From: Myxococcales bacterium
Lineage (GTDB): Bacteria > Myxococcota_A > Polyangia > Polyangiales > Polyangiaceae
DNA length: 64,000 nt
Assembly (NCBI GenBank): GCA_016720545.1
Contig: JADKKK010000014.1
Span: 1-64,000 of the forward strand
Reading direction: 5' to 3'
Below are positions 10,846 to 19,601 of the stretch, one piece after another (the stretch's first letter is position 1; the number at the start of each line of letters is the position of its first letter). Both the position numbers and the translations under genes were made by a program. Below the pieces are notes generated by a model. It was given only the letters and a program-made list of their open reading frames with translations. It searched no databases and was not told where the DNA came from.

Positions 10846-13800
10846 CGCCCGAGCGCGATCTCGCGCTCGACCAGGGCGTCGGCCTTCTGCACGAACGCGA
10901 CGAACCCAGCGTACTCGGCGCCCGGCTGCACGCGCGCCGCGGGGATGTCGATGACCCGCACGAGCCGCAGGGAGTGCCCCTCGACCGCGTCCTTCACCAT
11001 GACCACGCGCTCCCCGTCGCGGAGCGTGCCGCCCGGCAGCTCGGCCGGCATGCGGACCGACGCGGGCACGACGATCTGGAAGTCGAGCTCGAAGTGCGAG
11101 GAGGCGCCGAGGAGCAGCGGCGTCTGCCGCGAAGGCAGGGTCGCGAGCTGCGCGAGGTGCAGGGGGAACAGCGATTTGAGCGCGAAGCCCGCGCCCTCGC
11201 TCCGCACGAGCTGGGTGACCTCGGCCTTCACCTTCATCACCAGCGGCTCGCCGAGGTGGGTCATGTTCTCGAGCTGCACGTCGCGCACGCGCGCGCCGGG
11301 CAGGTTCCGCGCGAGCAGGCGCGACTCGACGAAATCGAGCCGCTTGCCCTCGGGCACCTTGTCGAACACGCCGCGCATGCCGATGCCCACCTTGCCGGTG
11401 AACGACTGCGTGAGCTCGATGGTGGCGGAGCCGTCCTCGCGCAGATCGGCGCGCCCCTTGATGCCGATGCCGTCGGTCACGTCGGCCGCGCCCACCGCGA
11501 TGGTCTCGCGCGGCGTGCCCGGCACGAGCACCACCGCGGTCTGGCCGCGCACCTCGGCGGGCACGTAGCCGTACGGGGCGAACTTGTCCTTTACGGTGAG
11601 CCAGCGGATCCCCTTGCCGGTCTCGAGGCGGAGCACGAGGCTGTCGTACCCCTCGATTTCACTCATCTTTCCGCGCGGCGGCATCGCGAGCTTGTTCTTC
11701 GCGATGGCGAACGTGACCGGCACGCCGAGCTGCCGGAGCAGGTGCGAGAAGGCGGCCTGCCGCGAGCCGCTCTTGCCGAGCACGGCGCGGCGACCGTCGT
11801 TCTCGGGGCCGTTCTCCACGTTGTCGAGCACCCAGTCGTAGGCCTTGCGCGCGAGGGCCTCGCGGTCGCCCGGGCCCGCGCCGCGCGCGATCTCGAGCGC
11901 GCGCCGACGGAGCCGCGGGTCGAGCGGGGTCTCGTCGTTCGCCACGTCGACGAGCTTGGCGAGGGTGTCCTCGAACGACTGGCCCCACCCCACGCGCACG
12001 CTCGGCAGAAACTCACGCGCCGACACGCTGTCGGGCTCCTCGGGCGCCGGCGGGCTCTCGTCCATGCGCCAGCGCCGCTCGACGAAGGTGCCCTTGTCGG
12101 AGAGCTTCGGCGGCGCGACCTGGCCGAGCACCTCGATCTCGAGGGGCCGGTCTTTCGGGGTGATGGTGACGAACTCGCTGCGCCAGTAGCCCTTGTCGGC
12201 CTCGCGGAAGAACCAGTGAGGGCCGCGGTAGCTGCGGCCCTTGTAGCTCTCCGGGCCGGTGGGGTTGATGTGCTCGATCTCGAGGTAGTCGCCCACCTCG
12301 AGGTGCGGCATCGTGAGCGTCGGCTTGCCGGCCACGGGCTCCGGCTCGAGGACCGAGCCGTCGGGCTTGATCACTCGGAGCCGAAGCACGAGGCCGCTCG
12401 GGGGCTCCTGCTCGGACTCCTTTCCGATGGCCTCCTGCGACTGCATCTTCAGGATCTCGTGCTCGAGCATCTCGCTCGAGCCGTCCGGGTGCACCCACAC
12501 GGCCGAGTAGTCGAGGACGCGCGCGGCCACGCCGTCCATGTGCTTGCCGCTCTTCTCCCAGGCCTCGAAGGCCTTGATGACCGACCGACCGTCGATGCGG
12601 TACGGCTCGAGCGCGCTCGCGCCCTCGAGCATCTCCACGGCCTCGCGGATGTCGCTGCCCTTGCCGCCGGCCTGCAGGGTCTCGGCCAGCGCCCGACGGA
12701 GCGCGGAGACATCGCCCTTGGCGTAGGCGCGGTCGGCGAGCCGGAGGCGCAGCCCCGAGTCGGAGGGCTTCTTGGCGAGGGCCTTCTCGAGCTCGGCCGC
12801 GGCGGCGCTGGGATCACCGCCCCGCGTGAGGGCGTCGGCGATCCGACCGGGAAGATCGCGTCGATCGGGCCTGCGCGCTTGGAGCTTCTTCAGCTCCGCG
12901 ACGGCCGCCTTCCAGTCGCGCCGCGCGAGCGCGCGATCGATGTCGATCTCGACGTCGGGGTCGAGGCGCTTGACGCGCTCGGCGACCGCGTCGGCCTCCG
13001 CGAGCGAGCCGTCGTCGTCGAGGGCCGCGAGCAAGAGCCGGAGCGCCGGCATGCTCTTCGGGAAGCGCGCGGCGAGGTCGCGGGCGACGCGCATGCGCTC
13101 CGCGCGCCAGCCGAGCTTGCCGTAAATGCGCGCGAGCTGATCGCCGAGCTCGATCACCTCGGGGAACTCGGCCACGAGCTTGCGCATGGGCTCCACCGAC
13201 TCGACGAGCCCGCGCTGCTCCGCCTCCTCGAGCGTGAGCCACGCGCGCGAGACCCACAGCTTCGGGTCGGCCGCGGCGGCCCGCTGGTGGTACATCTTCT
13301 CGCTGCGCTTGCGGAGCTCGTCCGGCAGGGCCGGATCGCGCCCCACGAGCGACGCGGCGAGCTCGAGGGCGAACGGCGCCGCGTCTTTGCCGACCAGCGG
13401 CTCGAGCAGCACGGCCGCCACGTCTTGCATCGCCTCGACGCCCGCCGCGTGCGCGGCGAGGATCCGCACGACGGGGTCGATATCGGGCTCGGCGCCGCGG
13501 GCGATCGCGGTGACGAGCGCGTCGATCGGGTTCGGGCTGGGCAGCGCGACCGCGGGGGTGAGGCCGTACGGCTTGCCTGCCTCGAGGTCGGACGCGAGCC
13601 CCGCGGGCGAGCCGTCGCGGTTCAAGACGCGCACCGACGCGGAGTCGCCCACGATGCGCGCGAGGACTCGGTGCCGGCCCTTGCCCACGCGCACGGCCCC
13701 ACCGAACCGCTGCCACACGCCCCAGTCGCGCAGATCGCGCTCGACCACCGGCACGTCGTCGACCCACACCTTCACCGAGCCCTGCACGGCGATGAGCAGC

Positions 13801-14642
13801 TCGCGCTCGGCCTCGGTGGTGACGTAGGTCTCCACGTAAAAGATGCCGTCGAGGGTCGGCTCGACCGCGCTCGCGACGCAGCGGGTCTGGTCGGTCTTCA
13901 GCACCCGCGGCGTGCTGCCGCGCACCGGATCGGCGGCGAAGGCCGCGGGCCACGGCGCGCTCTCCGCGGGGAACGAGCGGCGGCGATCGGCGGCCGTGGC
14001 GTGCCCGAACGGCCCGGCGATGCGCAGGCCCTTCACGCAGCCCATGCGGGCCGTGACCTGCGCGTCGTACGCTTTGTCAATAACCTTTACTTCATCGAAG
14101 GACTCGACGGCCCACCACTCGACGAGCTCGGCCACCGCGCGCCAGCCGAGCCGGCCGGGCCGCGCCACGAGGTCGTCGATGGTGGCCTTGTGCTTCTTCC
14201 ACAGGTCGGCGACGGAGCCGCGGAGCGCCACGAGGCGGTGGGCGGCCATCCACGCGACGAGCTCTCGCTCGCCGTCGCGCACCTCGGACTCGCGCGCGGC
14301 GACGAGGGTCGCGACGAACGCGTCGGCGGCGGCCCGCGGCGCGCCGTGGCCCTCGTCGGCGAGGGCCTGCGAGAGGCTCGCGTAGACGCCGCGCTCCTTC
14401 GGGAGCGCCGCGAGCTGCTTTCGCGCCTCCGTGGCCTGCTTGGCCTCGCCGCCTGGAGCGAAGAGCTCGGCCAGCAGCCAGCGCCCGACGCGCTCGCCGT
14501 CGCCCGAGCCGCTGGCCGCACGCAAATCGCGCACGAGAGTGGAGGAGCTGGGGGCGGCGGGGTCCCTGCCGCAGCCGGAGGAGAGCGGCGTGAGCGCGAG
14601 CGCCCCGAGCGTGGCGAAGAGGGCAAGTGTTCGAGCGCGCAT
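10842..14642 (-). CDS. Large TPR lipoprotein with DUF3857 and transglutaminase-like domains
   Basis: About 1266 residues from the ATG at 14642; an in-frame ATG at 14681 would only lengthen the leader. The N terminus has a signal peptide and lipobox (LTPLSSGC). Residues about 430-680 are TPR-like helices. Residues about 680-830 match DUF3857 (PDGSVLEPEPVAGKPTLTMP, then VGDYLEIEHINPTGPESY). Residues about 930-1000 are transglutaminase-like (YDWVLDNVENG), but the usual G-D-C-K catalytic-cysteine segment reads GKSGSRQAAFSHLLRQLGVP, with no Cys, so the enzyme is probably dead. It heads a packed operon with the methyltransferase, SctQ-like, lipoprotein and aminotransferase genes. The likely place is the periplasmic face of a membrane. 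Confidence 0.85.
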   Translation of the reverse strand: MRARTLALFATLGALALTPLSSGCGRDPAAPSSSTLVRDLRAASGSGDGERVGRWLLAELFAPGGEAKQATEARKQLAALPKERGVYASLSQALADEGHGAPRAAADAFVATLVAARESEVRDGERELVAWMAAHRLVALRGSVADLWKKHKATIDDLVARPGRLGWRAVAELVEWWAVESFDEVKVIDKAYDAQVTARMGCVKGLRIAGPFGHATAADRRRSFPAESAPWPAAFAADPVRGSTPRVLKTDQTRCVASAVEPTLDGIFYVETYVTTEAERELLIAVQGSVKVWVDDVPVVERDLRDWGVWQRFGGAVRVGKGRHRVLARIVGDSASVRVLNRDGSPAGLASDLEAGKPYGLTPAVALPSPNPIDALVTAIARGAEPDIDPVVRILAAHAAGVEAMQDVAAVLLEPLVGKDAAPFALELAASLVGRDPALPDELRKRSEKMYHQRAAAADPKLWVSRAWLTLEEAEQRGLVESVEPMRKLVAEFPEVIELGDQLARIYGKLGWRAERMRVARDLAARFPKSMPALRLLLAALDDDGSLAEADAVAERVKRLDPDVEIDIDRALARRDWKAAVAELKKLQARRPDRRDLPGRIADALTRGGDPSAAAAELEKALAKKPSDSGLRLRLADRAYAKGDVSALRRALAETLQAGGKGSDIREAVEMLEGASALEPYRIDGRSVIKAFEAWEKSGKHMDGVAARVLDYSAVWVHPDGSSEMLEHEILKMQSQEAIGKESEQEPPSGLVLRLRVIKPDGSVLEPEPVAGKPTLTMPHLEVGDYLEIEHINPTGPESYKGRSYRGPHWFFREADKGYWRSEFVTITPKDRPLEIEVLGQVAPPKLSDKGTFVERRWRMDESPPAPEEPDSVSAREFLPSVRVGWGQSFEDTLAKLVDVANDETPLDPRLRRRALEIARGAGPGDREALARKAYDWVLDNVENGPENDGRRAVLGKSGSRQAAFSHLLRQLGVPVTFAIAKNKLAMPPRGKMSEIEGYDSLVLRLETGKGIRWLTVKDKFAPYGYVPAEVRGQTAVVLVPGTPRETIAVGAADVTDGIGIKGRADLREDGSATIELTQSFTGKVGIGMRGVFDKVPEGKRLDFVESRLLARNLPGARVRDVQLENMTHLGEPLVMKVKAEVTQLVRSEGAGFALKSLFPLHLAQLATLPSRQTPLLLGASSHFELDFQIVVPASVRMPAELPGGTLRDGERVVMVKDAVEGHSLRLVRVIDIPAARVQPGAEYAGFVAFVQKADALVEREIALGR

Positions 14643-14765
14643 GCGGGGCGGAAGAGTCGGCTTTTGTGCGCGATCACACAAGCGGTTTCGGGCGAAGACG
14701 AGGCGGCGTGGCCCACACTTTGGTGCCCGGTTGGGGCCGGTTGGGGGCCGGTTAGGGGATTGGGG

Positions 14766-15506
14766 CTACGGCTTCTGGGTGGCGGGGCGGGCGATGCGGC
14801 CCATCTTCACGTGAGGTGGAGGCGGCGGCTCCGTGGGGCCGCGCCCGCCCATGACCCACTTGCCGGGGGGCGGCGCGTTCGGGGCGACGATGTCGGTCGG
14901 CGTGGGGGCCGGGGGCGGGTCGGTCGGCAGCTCCATGGGCAGGACCTCGACTTGGCACGGCGGGGGCGCCTCGTCGGCGGTCGCGGTGAGCGCATACGCG
15001 AAGCTCGCGAGCGCCCCGGCGAAGCTTCCGCCGAGGGCGAGCGCCCCCACGACCCGCATGCGCTTGCGGCGCACGCCCACCGGGCAGTCCTGGGTGAGCA
15101 CCGTGCCGTCCTCGCGCCGGTAGAGGCGCACGCAGAGCTCGCCCTCCTTCGCGCGGAGCACCGCCTCGGCCTCGTCGCGGGTCAGCGCCGAGAGGTTGTA
15201 GACGTTCTTCTCGCACTTGCCGCAGAAGCGGGCGCGATCGTCGCCGACCATCCCCTCCCAGCGCGCCGAACAGGGCGACGCGATGGAGACGGCGTCGAGC
15301 ATCGGCAGGCGGGGCTTGTGGCCGGGGGCGACCCGCTCGAGCAGCGTCCGGCTCGCGACGAGGTCGCGCTCGACCCGGGCCGCCTCCGTGGAGAGCCCGG
15401 GCTGCTCGCGGCGGCGGGCCTCGAGCTCGGCGAGCTCGGCCTCGAGCTTGGCGGCGCGCTCACGGAGGACGTCGAGCGGATCACGGGAGCTATCTCGGGA
15501 GCTCAT
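14766..15506 (-). CDS. Coiled-coil, four-Cys, single-pass membrane protein (paralogue 1 of 3)
   Basis: A 246-residue protein from the ATG at 15506 (MSSRDSSRDPLD). In order it has an N-terminal coiled coil rich in Glu, Leu and Arg (residues about 8-60), a conserved block ASPCSARWEGMVGDDRARFC with GKCEKNVYNLSALT, a second block YRREDGTVLTQDCPVGVRRK, a membrane helix after the basic patch (residues about 157-180), and a Pro-rich tail outside. The four cysteines (C, CxxC, DCP) could bind a metal. Two paralogues lie immediately upstream with the same order of parts, each separated by under 90 bases. The function is unknown; the DNA-binding-like basic patch next to the helix is simply the positive-inside signal. 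Confidence 0.8.
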   Translation of the reverse strand: MSSRDSSRDPLDVLRERAAKLEAELAELEARRREQPGLSTEAARVERDLVASRTLLERVAPGHKPRLPMLDAVSIASPCSARWEGMVGDDRARFCGKCEKNVYNLSALTRDEAEAVLRAKEGELCVRLYRREDGTVLTQDCPVGVRRKRMRVVGALALGGSFAGALASFAYALTATADEAPPPCQVEVLPMELPTDPPPAPTPTDIVAPNAPPPGKWVMGGRGPTEPPPPPHVKMGRIARPATQKP

Positions 15507-15513
15507 CGGCGGC

Positions 15514-16158
15514 TCACTTCCTCTCGCCGGACGGGACGGGCGGCGCGGGCGGCGCCGGCGGCGGGCTCGCGGGGCCGATGTCGCCCATCTGGACGGGCAT
15601 CTCCATCTTGCCCTGCACGGCCTCGGGGTGGCCGCCGCGTGACACCAGAAGGCTCGCGGCGAACCCCGTGGCCATCGCGGCCATGCCGCCGCCGATGGCG
15701 AGCACCCCCACGAGGCGTAGGCGCTTGCGGCGCACACCCACAGGGCAGTCTTGCGTGATCATCGTCCCGTCGGCGCGGCGGTAGAACCTCGCGCAGAGCT
15801 GCCCCTCGCGCTCGAGCACCAGCAGCTCGGCCTCGTCCCGGGTCATCGCGGACAGGTTGTAGACGTTCTTCTCGCACTTGCCGCAGAAGCGGGTCTTGTC
15901 GTCGCCGGTCATGTCTTCCCAGCGGGCGTTGCACGGCGAGGCGACCCGCACCTGGTCGAGGAGCGGGAGGTGCGGCGAGGCTCGGCGCTGCTCGAAGCGC
16001 TCGAGGAGGGCGCGGCTCTTCGCGAGAGACTCACGGAGCTCGGCCGCTTCGCGGTCGAGGCGGGCGGTCTCGGCCTGGCGCTGCTCGAGGGTGCGGAGCT
16101 CGTCCGAGAGCAGATCTGTGCGGGCGCGGAGGGCGTCTTCGGCGCTGCGGTACGTCAT
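15514..16158 (-). CDS. Coiled-coil, four-Cys, single-pass membrane protein (paralogue 2 of 3)
   Basis: A 214-residue paralogue of its neighbours, started at the ATG at 16158 (MTYRSAEDAL). It keeps the coiled coil (residues about 5-62), SPCNARWEDMTGDDKTRFC plus GKCEKNVYNLSAMT, the block YRRADGTMITQDCPVGVRRK, one membrane helix (VGVLAIGGGMAAMATGFAA) and a short Pro/Ala tail. Its stop lies eight bases before the next paralogue's start, so the two are probably co-transcribed. The tail differs most between paralogues, which suggests that the cytosolic Cys domain is the conserved working part. Confidence 0.8.
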   Translation of the reverse strand: MTYRSAEDALRARTDLLSDELRTLEQRQAETARLDREAAELRESLAKSRALLERFEQRRASPHLPLLDQVRVASPCNARWEDMTGDDKTRFCGKCEKNVYNLSAMTRDEAELLVLEREGQLCARFYRRADGTMITQDCPVGVRRKRLRLVGVLAIGGGMAAMATGFAASLLVSRGGHPEAVQGKMEMPVQMGDIGPASPPPAPPAPPVPSGERK

Positions 16159-16242
16159 GGGTCTCACTCGAACGCGCCAGTCGGCGAAAAGTTGGGTCGA
16201 TTGTCTCGTTTTTTCCCGCCCTGACTGCACCAATTCACACGT

Positions 16243-16953
16243 TCAGCGTCGGCGCGGCGCGCGGGTAGGTGGGGGCGGGGCGGGTTCGACGGCGCCATTC
16301 CTCTGAAATTTGTCGCTGGCCACATCGGAGGAGCCGATGCCGCCCAAGAGGTGCTGCTGGAAGAAGGTCACGTCGACAGGGGCGTGGGCAGGGGCGGGCG
16401 CGGGGCGCGCCGCCGGCGGGACGGGGACCGCGAACACCGCCGAAGCACACGCGGCGTCGTCGTCGGCCACGCCCGTGATCGCGGCCCCGAAGGCCGCCGC
16501 GATCGCGAGGGCGCGCACGCCGCGGAGGCGCTTTCGCCGCACGCCCACAGGGCAATCTTGCGTGAGCACGGTGCCGTCGGCGCGCCGATAGAGCTTCGCG
16601 CAGAGCCCTCCTTCGCCGTGAGCCTGAAGGAGCGACTCCGCCTCCTCGGCGGTGAGGGCCGACAGGTTGAAGACCGTCTTCTGGCAGCCATCGCAGAAGC
16701 GCGTGTGCTCGTCCCCCTCCATGTCCTCCCAGCGCGCGGGGCACGGAGAGGCGATCTTCGCGCTCTCGAGCATGGGGAGCCTGCGGTGGCGCGCGTGGCC
16801 GTCGAGGAGAGCCTGGCTCTCACGGAGCTCGCGGGCGACGCGGCTGGCCGCCTCGGCGAGGCCGGCTTGCTCGGCGCGCCGGACCTCGAGCTCGGCGAGG
16901 TCGCCCTCGAGGCGGGCGTGGTAGGCGCGGAGCGCGTCCAAGGGCTCGCTCAC
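16243..16953 (-). CDS. Coiled-coil, four-Cys, single-pass membrane protein (paralogue 3 of 3)
   Basis: A 236-residue first gene of the three-gene array. The coiled coil spans residues about 3-52, then SPCPARWEDMEGDEHTRFC with DGCQKTVFNLSALT, YRRADGTVLTQDCPVGVRRK, a weaker hydrophobic helix (VRALAIAAAFGAAITGVA) and a Pro/Ala-rich tail ending in Arg. It departs from its sisters at the CxxC block (DGCQKTVF for GKCEKNVY). The three genes are 32-44% identical by eye in the conserved blocks or better, which fits old tandem duplication and not a recent copy event. Confidence 0.8.
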   Translation of the reverse strand: MSEPLDALRAYHARLEGDLAELEVRRAEQAGLAEAASRVARELRESQALLDGHARHRRLPMLESAKIASPCPARWEDMEGDEHTRFCDGCQKTVFNLSALTAEEAESLLQAHGEGGLCAKLYRRADGTVLTQDCPVGVRRKRLRGVRALAIAAAFGAAITGVADDDAACASAVFAVPVPPAARPAPAPAHAPVDVTFFQQHLLGGIGSSDVASDKFQRNGAVEPAPPPPTRAPRRR

Positions 16954-17170
16954 GGCGCCCTCGAAATGCGGCGCGCGCGCCCGCGCGGGTCCTGAACGAG
17001 GCTCGCCACGGAGGCTCGGGCGTCAACCTGCATGGGGCGTCTCGACGCCGCGCCCACCGAAAGGTTCCCAGATTTCTCCGCAGCGACTGCCTCGCTGGTG
17101 CTTTCCGCCCCCAGGGCGGATCATCGATTGCCAGTGGGCGGGTCCGCGCGCGCTGCTACCGTATTTTGTC

Positions 17171-17971
17171 ATGAAGTACGCGCGCCTAGCGGCGGTCTCG
17201 ACCACCGTCTTCGTCACGCTCCTCACGTCCCTCGTGTGCGGCACCGCCAGCGCCAACGCCCCGGGCCCGCCCGGCTACACCGGCAAGCCGAACCCCACGT
17301 TCCCCGGGGGCGACGGCTGCGGTCGATGCCACACGGGGGGCCCCACGCCGCAGGTGCAGCTCACGGGCCCAGACACGATCGCGGCCGGCGCGAAGGGCAG
17401 CTACACCCTTCGCGTGACGGCGTCCGGCGGCACCCTGCGCTGCGTGGTGGGGGCGACCGCGGGCGTCGACCTCACGCCGACGAGCGCCTCGGTCGTGAAG
17501 TCGTTCGACGAGCTCACTCCGTCGGGCGCCGCGGGCGGCAACTGCACGTTCGAGGTGCAGCCCATGAACGCAGGCAGCATCACGATCTACTACGGGGGCG
17601 CGTCGACCAACGGCAGCGGCACGGGCGGTGACGGCTTCGCGAGGGGCACGAAGGTCGTCAGCGTGACCGGCACGCCGCCCCCTCCCACCGATGGCGGCGG
17701 TCCACGCCCCGACGCGAGCGCGCCCCTCCCCGACGGCGCCGTGCCCCCCGCGAAAGACGGCGGGTCCACGCCCACGTCGGACGGCGGAGCGCTCCCCGAT
17801 GGCGGCGGCGCAACCCCCGGCCCACGTACACCCGGCACCCTCGGCCCGACCGACGAGGACGGCGGGTGCAACAGCTCGGGCGGCCCTCCCGTGTCGGCTT
17901 GGGGGCTCGTGTGGTCGGGTGTGGTCGCGGGCGCCCTGCTGCTCTCGCGGCGCCGCTCGCGCGCCGCCTGA
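17171..17971 (+). CDS. Exported CxxCH protein with MYXO-CTERM-like anchor
   Basis: A 266-residue protein with a cleavable signal peptide (cut near CGTASANA), then GDGCGRCHTGG with Cys50, Cys53 and His54 (a single CxxCH haem-c type motif), a beta-rich domain (TIAAGAKGSYTLRVTASGG) and a Pro/Gly/Asp linker of about 70 residues. The end has GGCNSSGG, one membrane helix (VWSGVVAGALLLS) and RRRSR, which matches the MYXO-CTERM sorting signal. The layout resembles the 'choice-of-anchor V' group of surface proteins. The CxxCH may bind haem or may simply be a structural Cys pair. It probably ends up at the cell surface. Confidence 0.8.
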   Translation: MKYARLAAVSTTVFVTLLTSLVCGTASANAPGPPGYTGKPNPTFPGGDGCGRCHTGGPTPQVQLTGPDTIAAGAKGSYTLRVTASGGTLRCVVGATAGVDLTPTSASVVKSFDELTPSGAAGGNCTFEVQPMNAGSITIYYGGASTNGSGTGGDGFARGTKVVSVTGTPPPPTDGGGPRPDASAPLPDGAVPPAKDGGSTPTSDGGALPDGGGATPGPRTPGTLGPTDEDGGCNSSGGPPVSAWGLVWSGVVAGALLLSRRRSRAA

Positions 17972-18057
17972 GCGGCCGGCCCGTTTCGTTGGCTTTTTTG
18001 TGCGCGGGGCCTCCACACAGCGCTGCTCGCGCAGCCGGTGCGTGGTAGGGAGTGCGC

Positions 18058-19572
18058 ATGTCCACCGACGCCCCTGCCGGCGACTCGTTCGCGGCCCTCT
18101 TCGAGCAGCAGTCCCACGGCCGGTCCGACCGCCGCAGCCGATCTTTCAAGGTGGGCGACAAGCTCGACGTCGTCGTCGTGCAGGTCGGCAAAGACGCCGT
18201 GTTCGTGGAGCTCGACGGAAAGCGCCAGGGCTTCCTCGAGGCCGACGAGCTGCGCGACGAGGCCGGCGAAGTCACGGTGAAGCCCGGCGATCGGGTCACA
18301 GCCCACGTGCTCGAGGCGAACGATCAGCAGGGCATGTTCCGGCTCGGGAAGAGCTTCGGCAAGACCCACGGCGTCGACGGCCTCGAGCGCGCGAAGGCGG
18401 CCGGTGTGCCGGTCGAGGGCAAGGTGCTCGCGCTGAACAAGGGCGGCGCCGAGGTCGAGGTCGGGGGCGTGCGCGCCTTCTGCCCGATGGGCCAGCTCGA
18501 CTCGCGCTTCGTGCAAGACGCCAGCGCGTTCATCGGCCAGAGCCTCTCGTTCCTCGTGAGCGAGGTGAAAGACGGCGGCAAGAGCGTCGTGCTCTCGCGC
18601 CGCGCGCTCCTCGAGCGCGACGCGCACGAGGCCTTCGCGAAGACCCAGCAGTCGCTCGTGCCCGGCGCCACCCTGACCGGCACGGTCACCTCCATCCGCG
18701 ACTTCGGCGCGTTCGTCGACCTCGGCGGCATCGAGGGGCTCATCCCGCGCTCGGAGATCGGCCACGACCGCAGCGTGGCCGTGGGCGACGCGCTCCGGGC
18801 CGGCGAGACCGTCGAGGTGCTCGTGCGCGAAGTGAAAGAGGTGCCGCCGCCGGAGGGTCGCGAGGGCAAAGGCCGGCGCGGGCCGCAGCTCAAGATCACC
18901 CTGTCCTTGAAGGCCCTCATGGCCGATCCGTGGCAGGGCCTCGACCTCGCCGAGGGCAAGGTCCTGGACGGCACCGTCGTGCGCACGCAGCCGTTCGGGG
19001 CGTTCGTGCGCATCGCGCCGGGCGTCGAGGGGCTCCTTCACGTGTCGGAGCAGCCGAAGGGCGCCGAGCTGGGCGAGGGCACCGCCGTGCTCGTGGTCGT
19101 CAAGAAGCTTGACCTCTTGGCCAAGAAGATCGGCCTCGGCGTGGCCCCCGAGGGCGCGGCCGTGGGCAGCGTCCTCGAGGTGCCGCGGGCGGCCGTGGCC
19201 GTGCGCGTGAACGCCGTGGTCACCGGGGTCGTCGAGAAGATCGAGACCTTCGGGCTGTTCGTTCAGCTCGACGGTGTGACCGGGCGCGGCGGGCGCGGGC
19301 TCGTCCCCAACGCCGAGACCGGCCTGCCGCGCGGCGCCGACCTCCGCAAGGCCTTCCCCGAGGGCACGAAGGTGTCCGCGAAGGTGCTCGAGACCGGGGA
19401 GGGCAAGCTCCGCCTCTCCCTGCGTGGCGCGAAGGACGCCGAAGAGCGCGCGCAGTTCGAGCAGGCGCGCTCGTCGATGAAGGCGCCGGCGTCGCTCGGC
19501 ACGTTCGGCGATCTTCTGAAGAAGGTGGACCTCTCCGGCGGCGCGAAGGCCGGCAAGGGCAAGAAGAAGTAA
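18058..19572 (+). CDS. S1-domain RNA-binding protein, ribosomal protein S1-like
   Basis: A 504-residue protein with five S1 OB-fold repeats. Typical lines are VGDKLDVVVVQVGKDAVFVE (first), VPVEGKVLALNKGGAEVEV (second), GTVTSIRDFGAFVDLGGIEG (third, the best match), DGTVVRTQPFGAFVRI (fourth) and GVVEKIETFGLFVQL (fifth). I chose the ATG at 18058 because taggga lies at the right distance upstream; a GTG two codons earlier is possible. The C terminus is Lys/Gly-rich. The main ribosomal S1 usually has six repeats, so this may be a second S1-like protein that binds mRNA. It is followed by a J-domain gene on the same strand. Confidence 0.88.
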   Translation: MSTDAPAGDSFAALFEQQSHGRSDRRSRSFKVGDKLDVVVVQVGKDAVFVELDGKRQGFLEADELRDEAGEVTVKPGDRVTAHVLEANDQQGMFRLGKSFGKTHGVDGLERAKAAGVPVEGKVLALNKGGAEVEVGGVRAFCPMGQLDSRFVQDASAFIGQSLSFLVSEVKDGGKSVVLSRRALLERDAHEAFAKTQQSLVPGATLTGTVTSIRDFGAFVDLGGIEGLIPRSEIGHDRSVAVGDALRAGETVEVLVREVKEVPPPEGREGKGRRGPQLKITLSLKALMADPWQGLDLAEGKVLDGTVVRTQPFGAFVRIAPGVEGLLHVSEQPKGAELGEGTAVLVVVKKLDLLAKKIGLGVAPEGAAVGSVLEVPRAAVAVRVNAVVTGVVEKIETFGLFVQLDGVTGRGGRGLVPNAETGLPRGADLRKAFPEGTKVSAKVLETGEGKLRLSLRGAKDAEERAQFEQARSSMKAPASLGTFGDLLKKVDLSGGAKAGKGKKK

Positions 19573-19601
19573 ACGCGGCGCGGGCCAGCGCGAGGCGAGC
19601 G

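Noticed and set aside
10974..15758. A 1594-residue plus-strand frame opposite the DUF3857 operon
   Set aside because: Low-complexity antisense of three well-supported genes.
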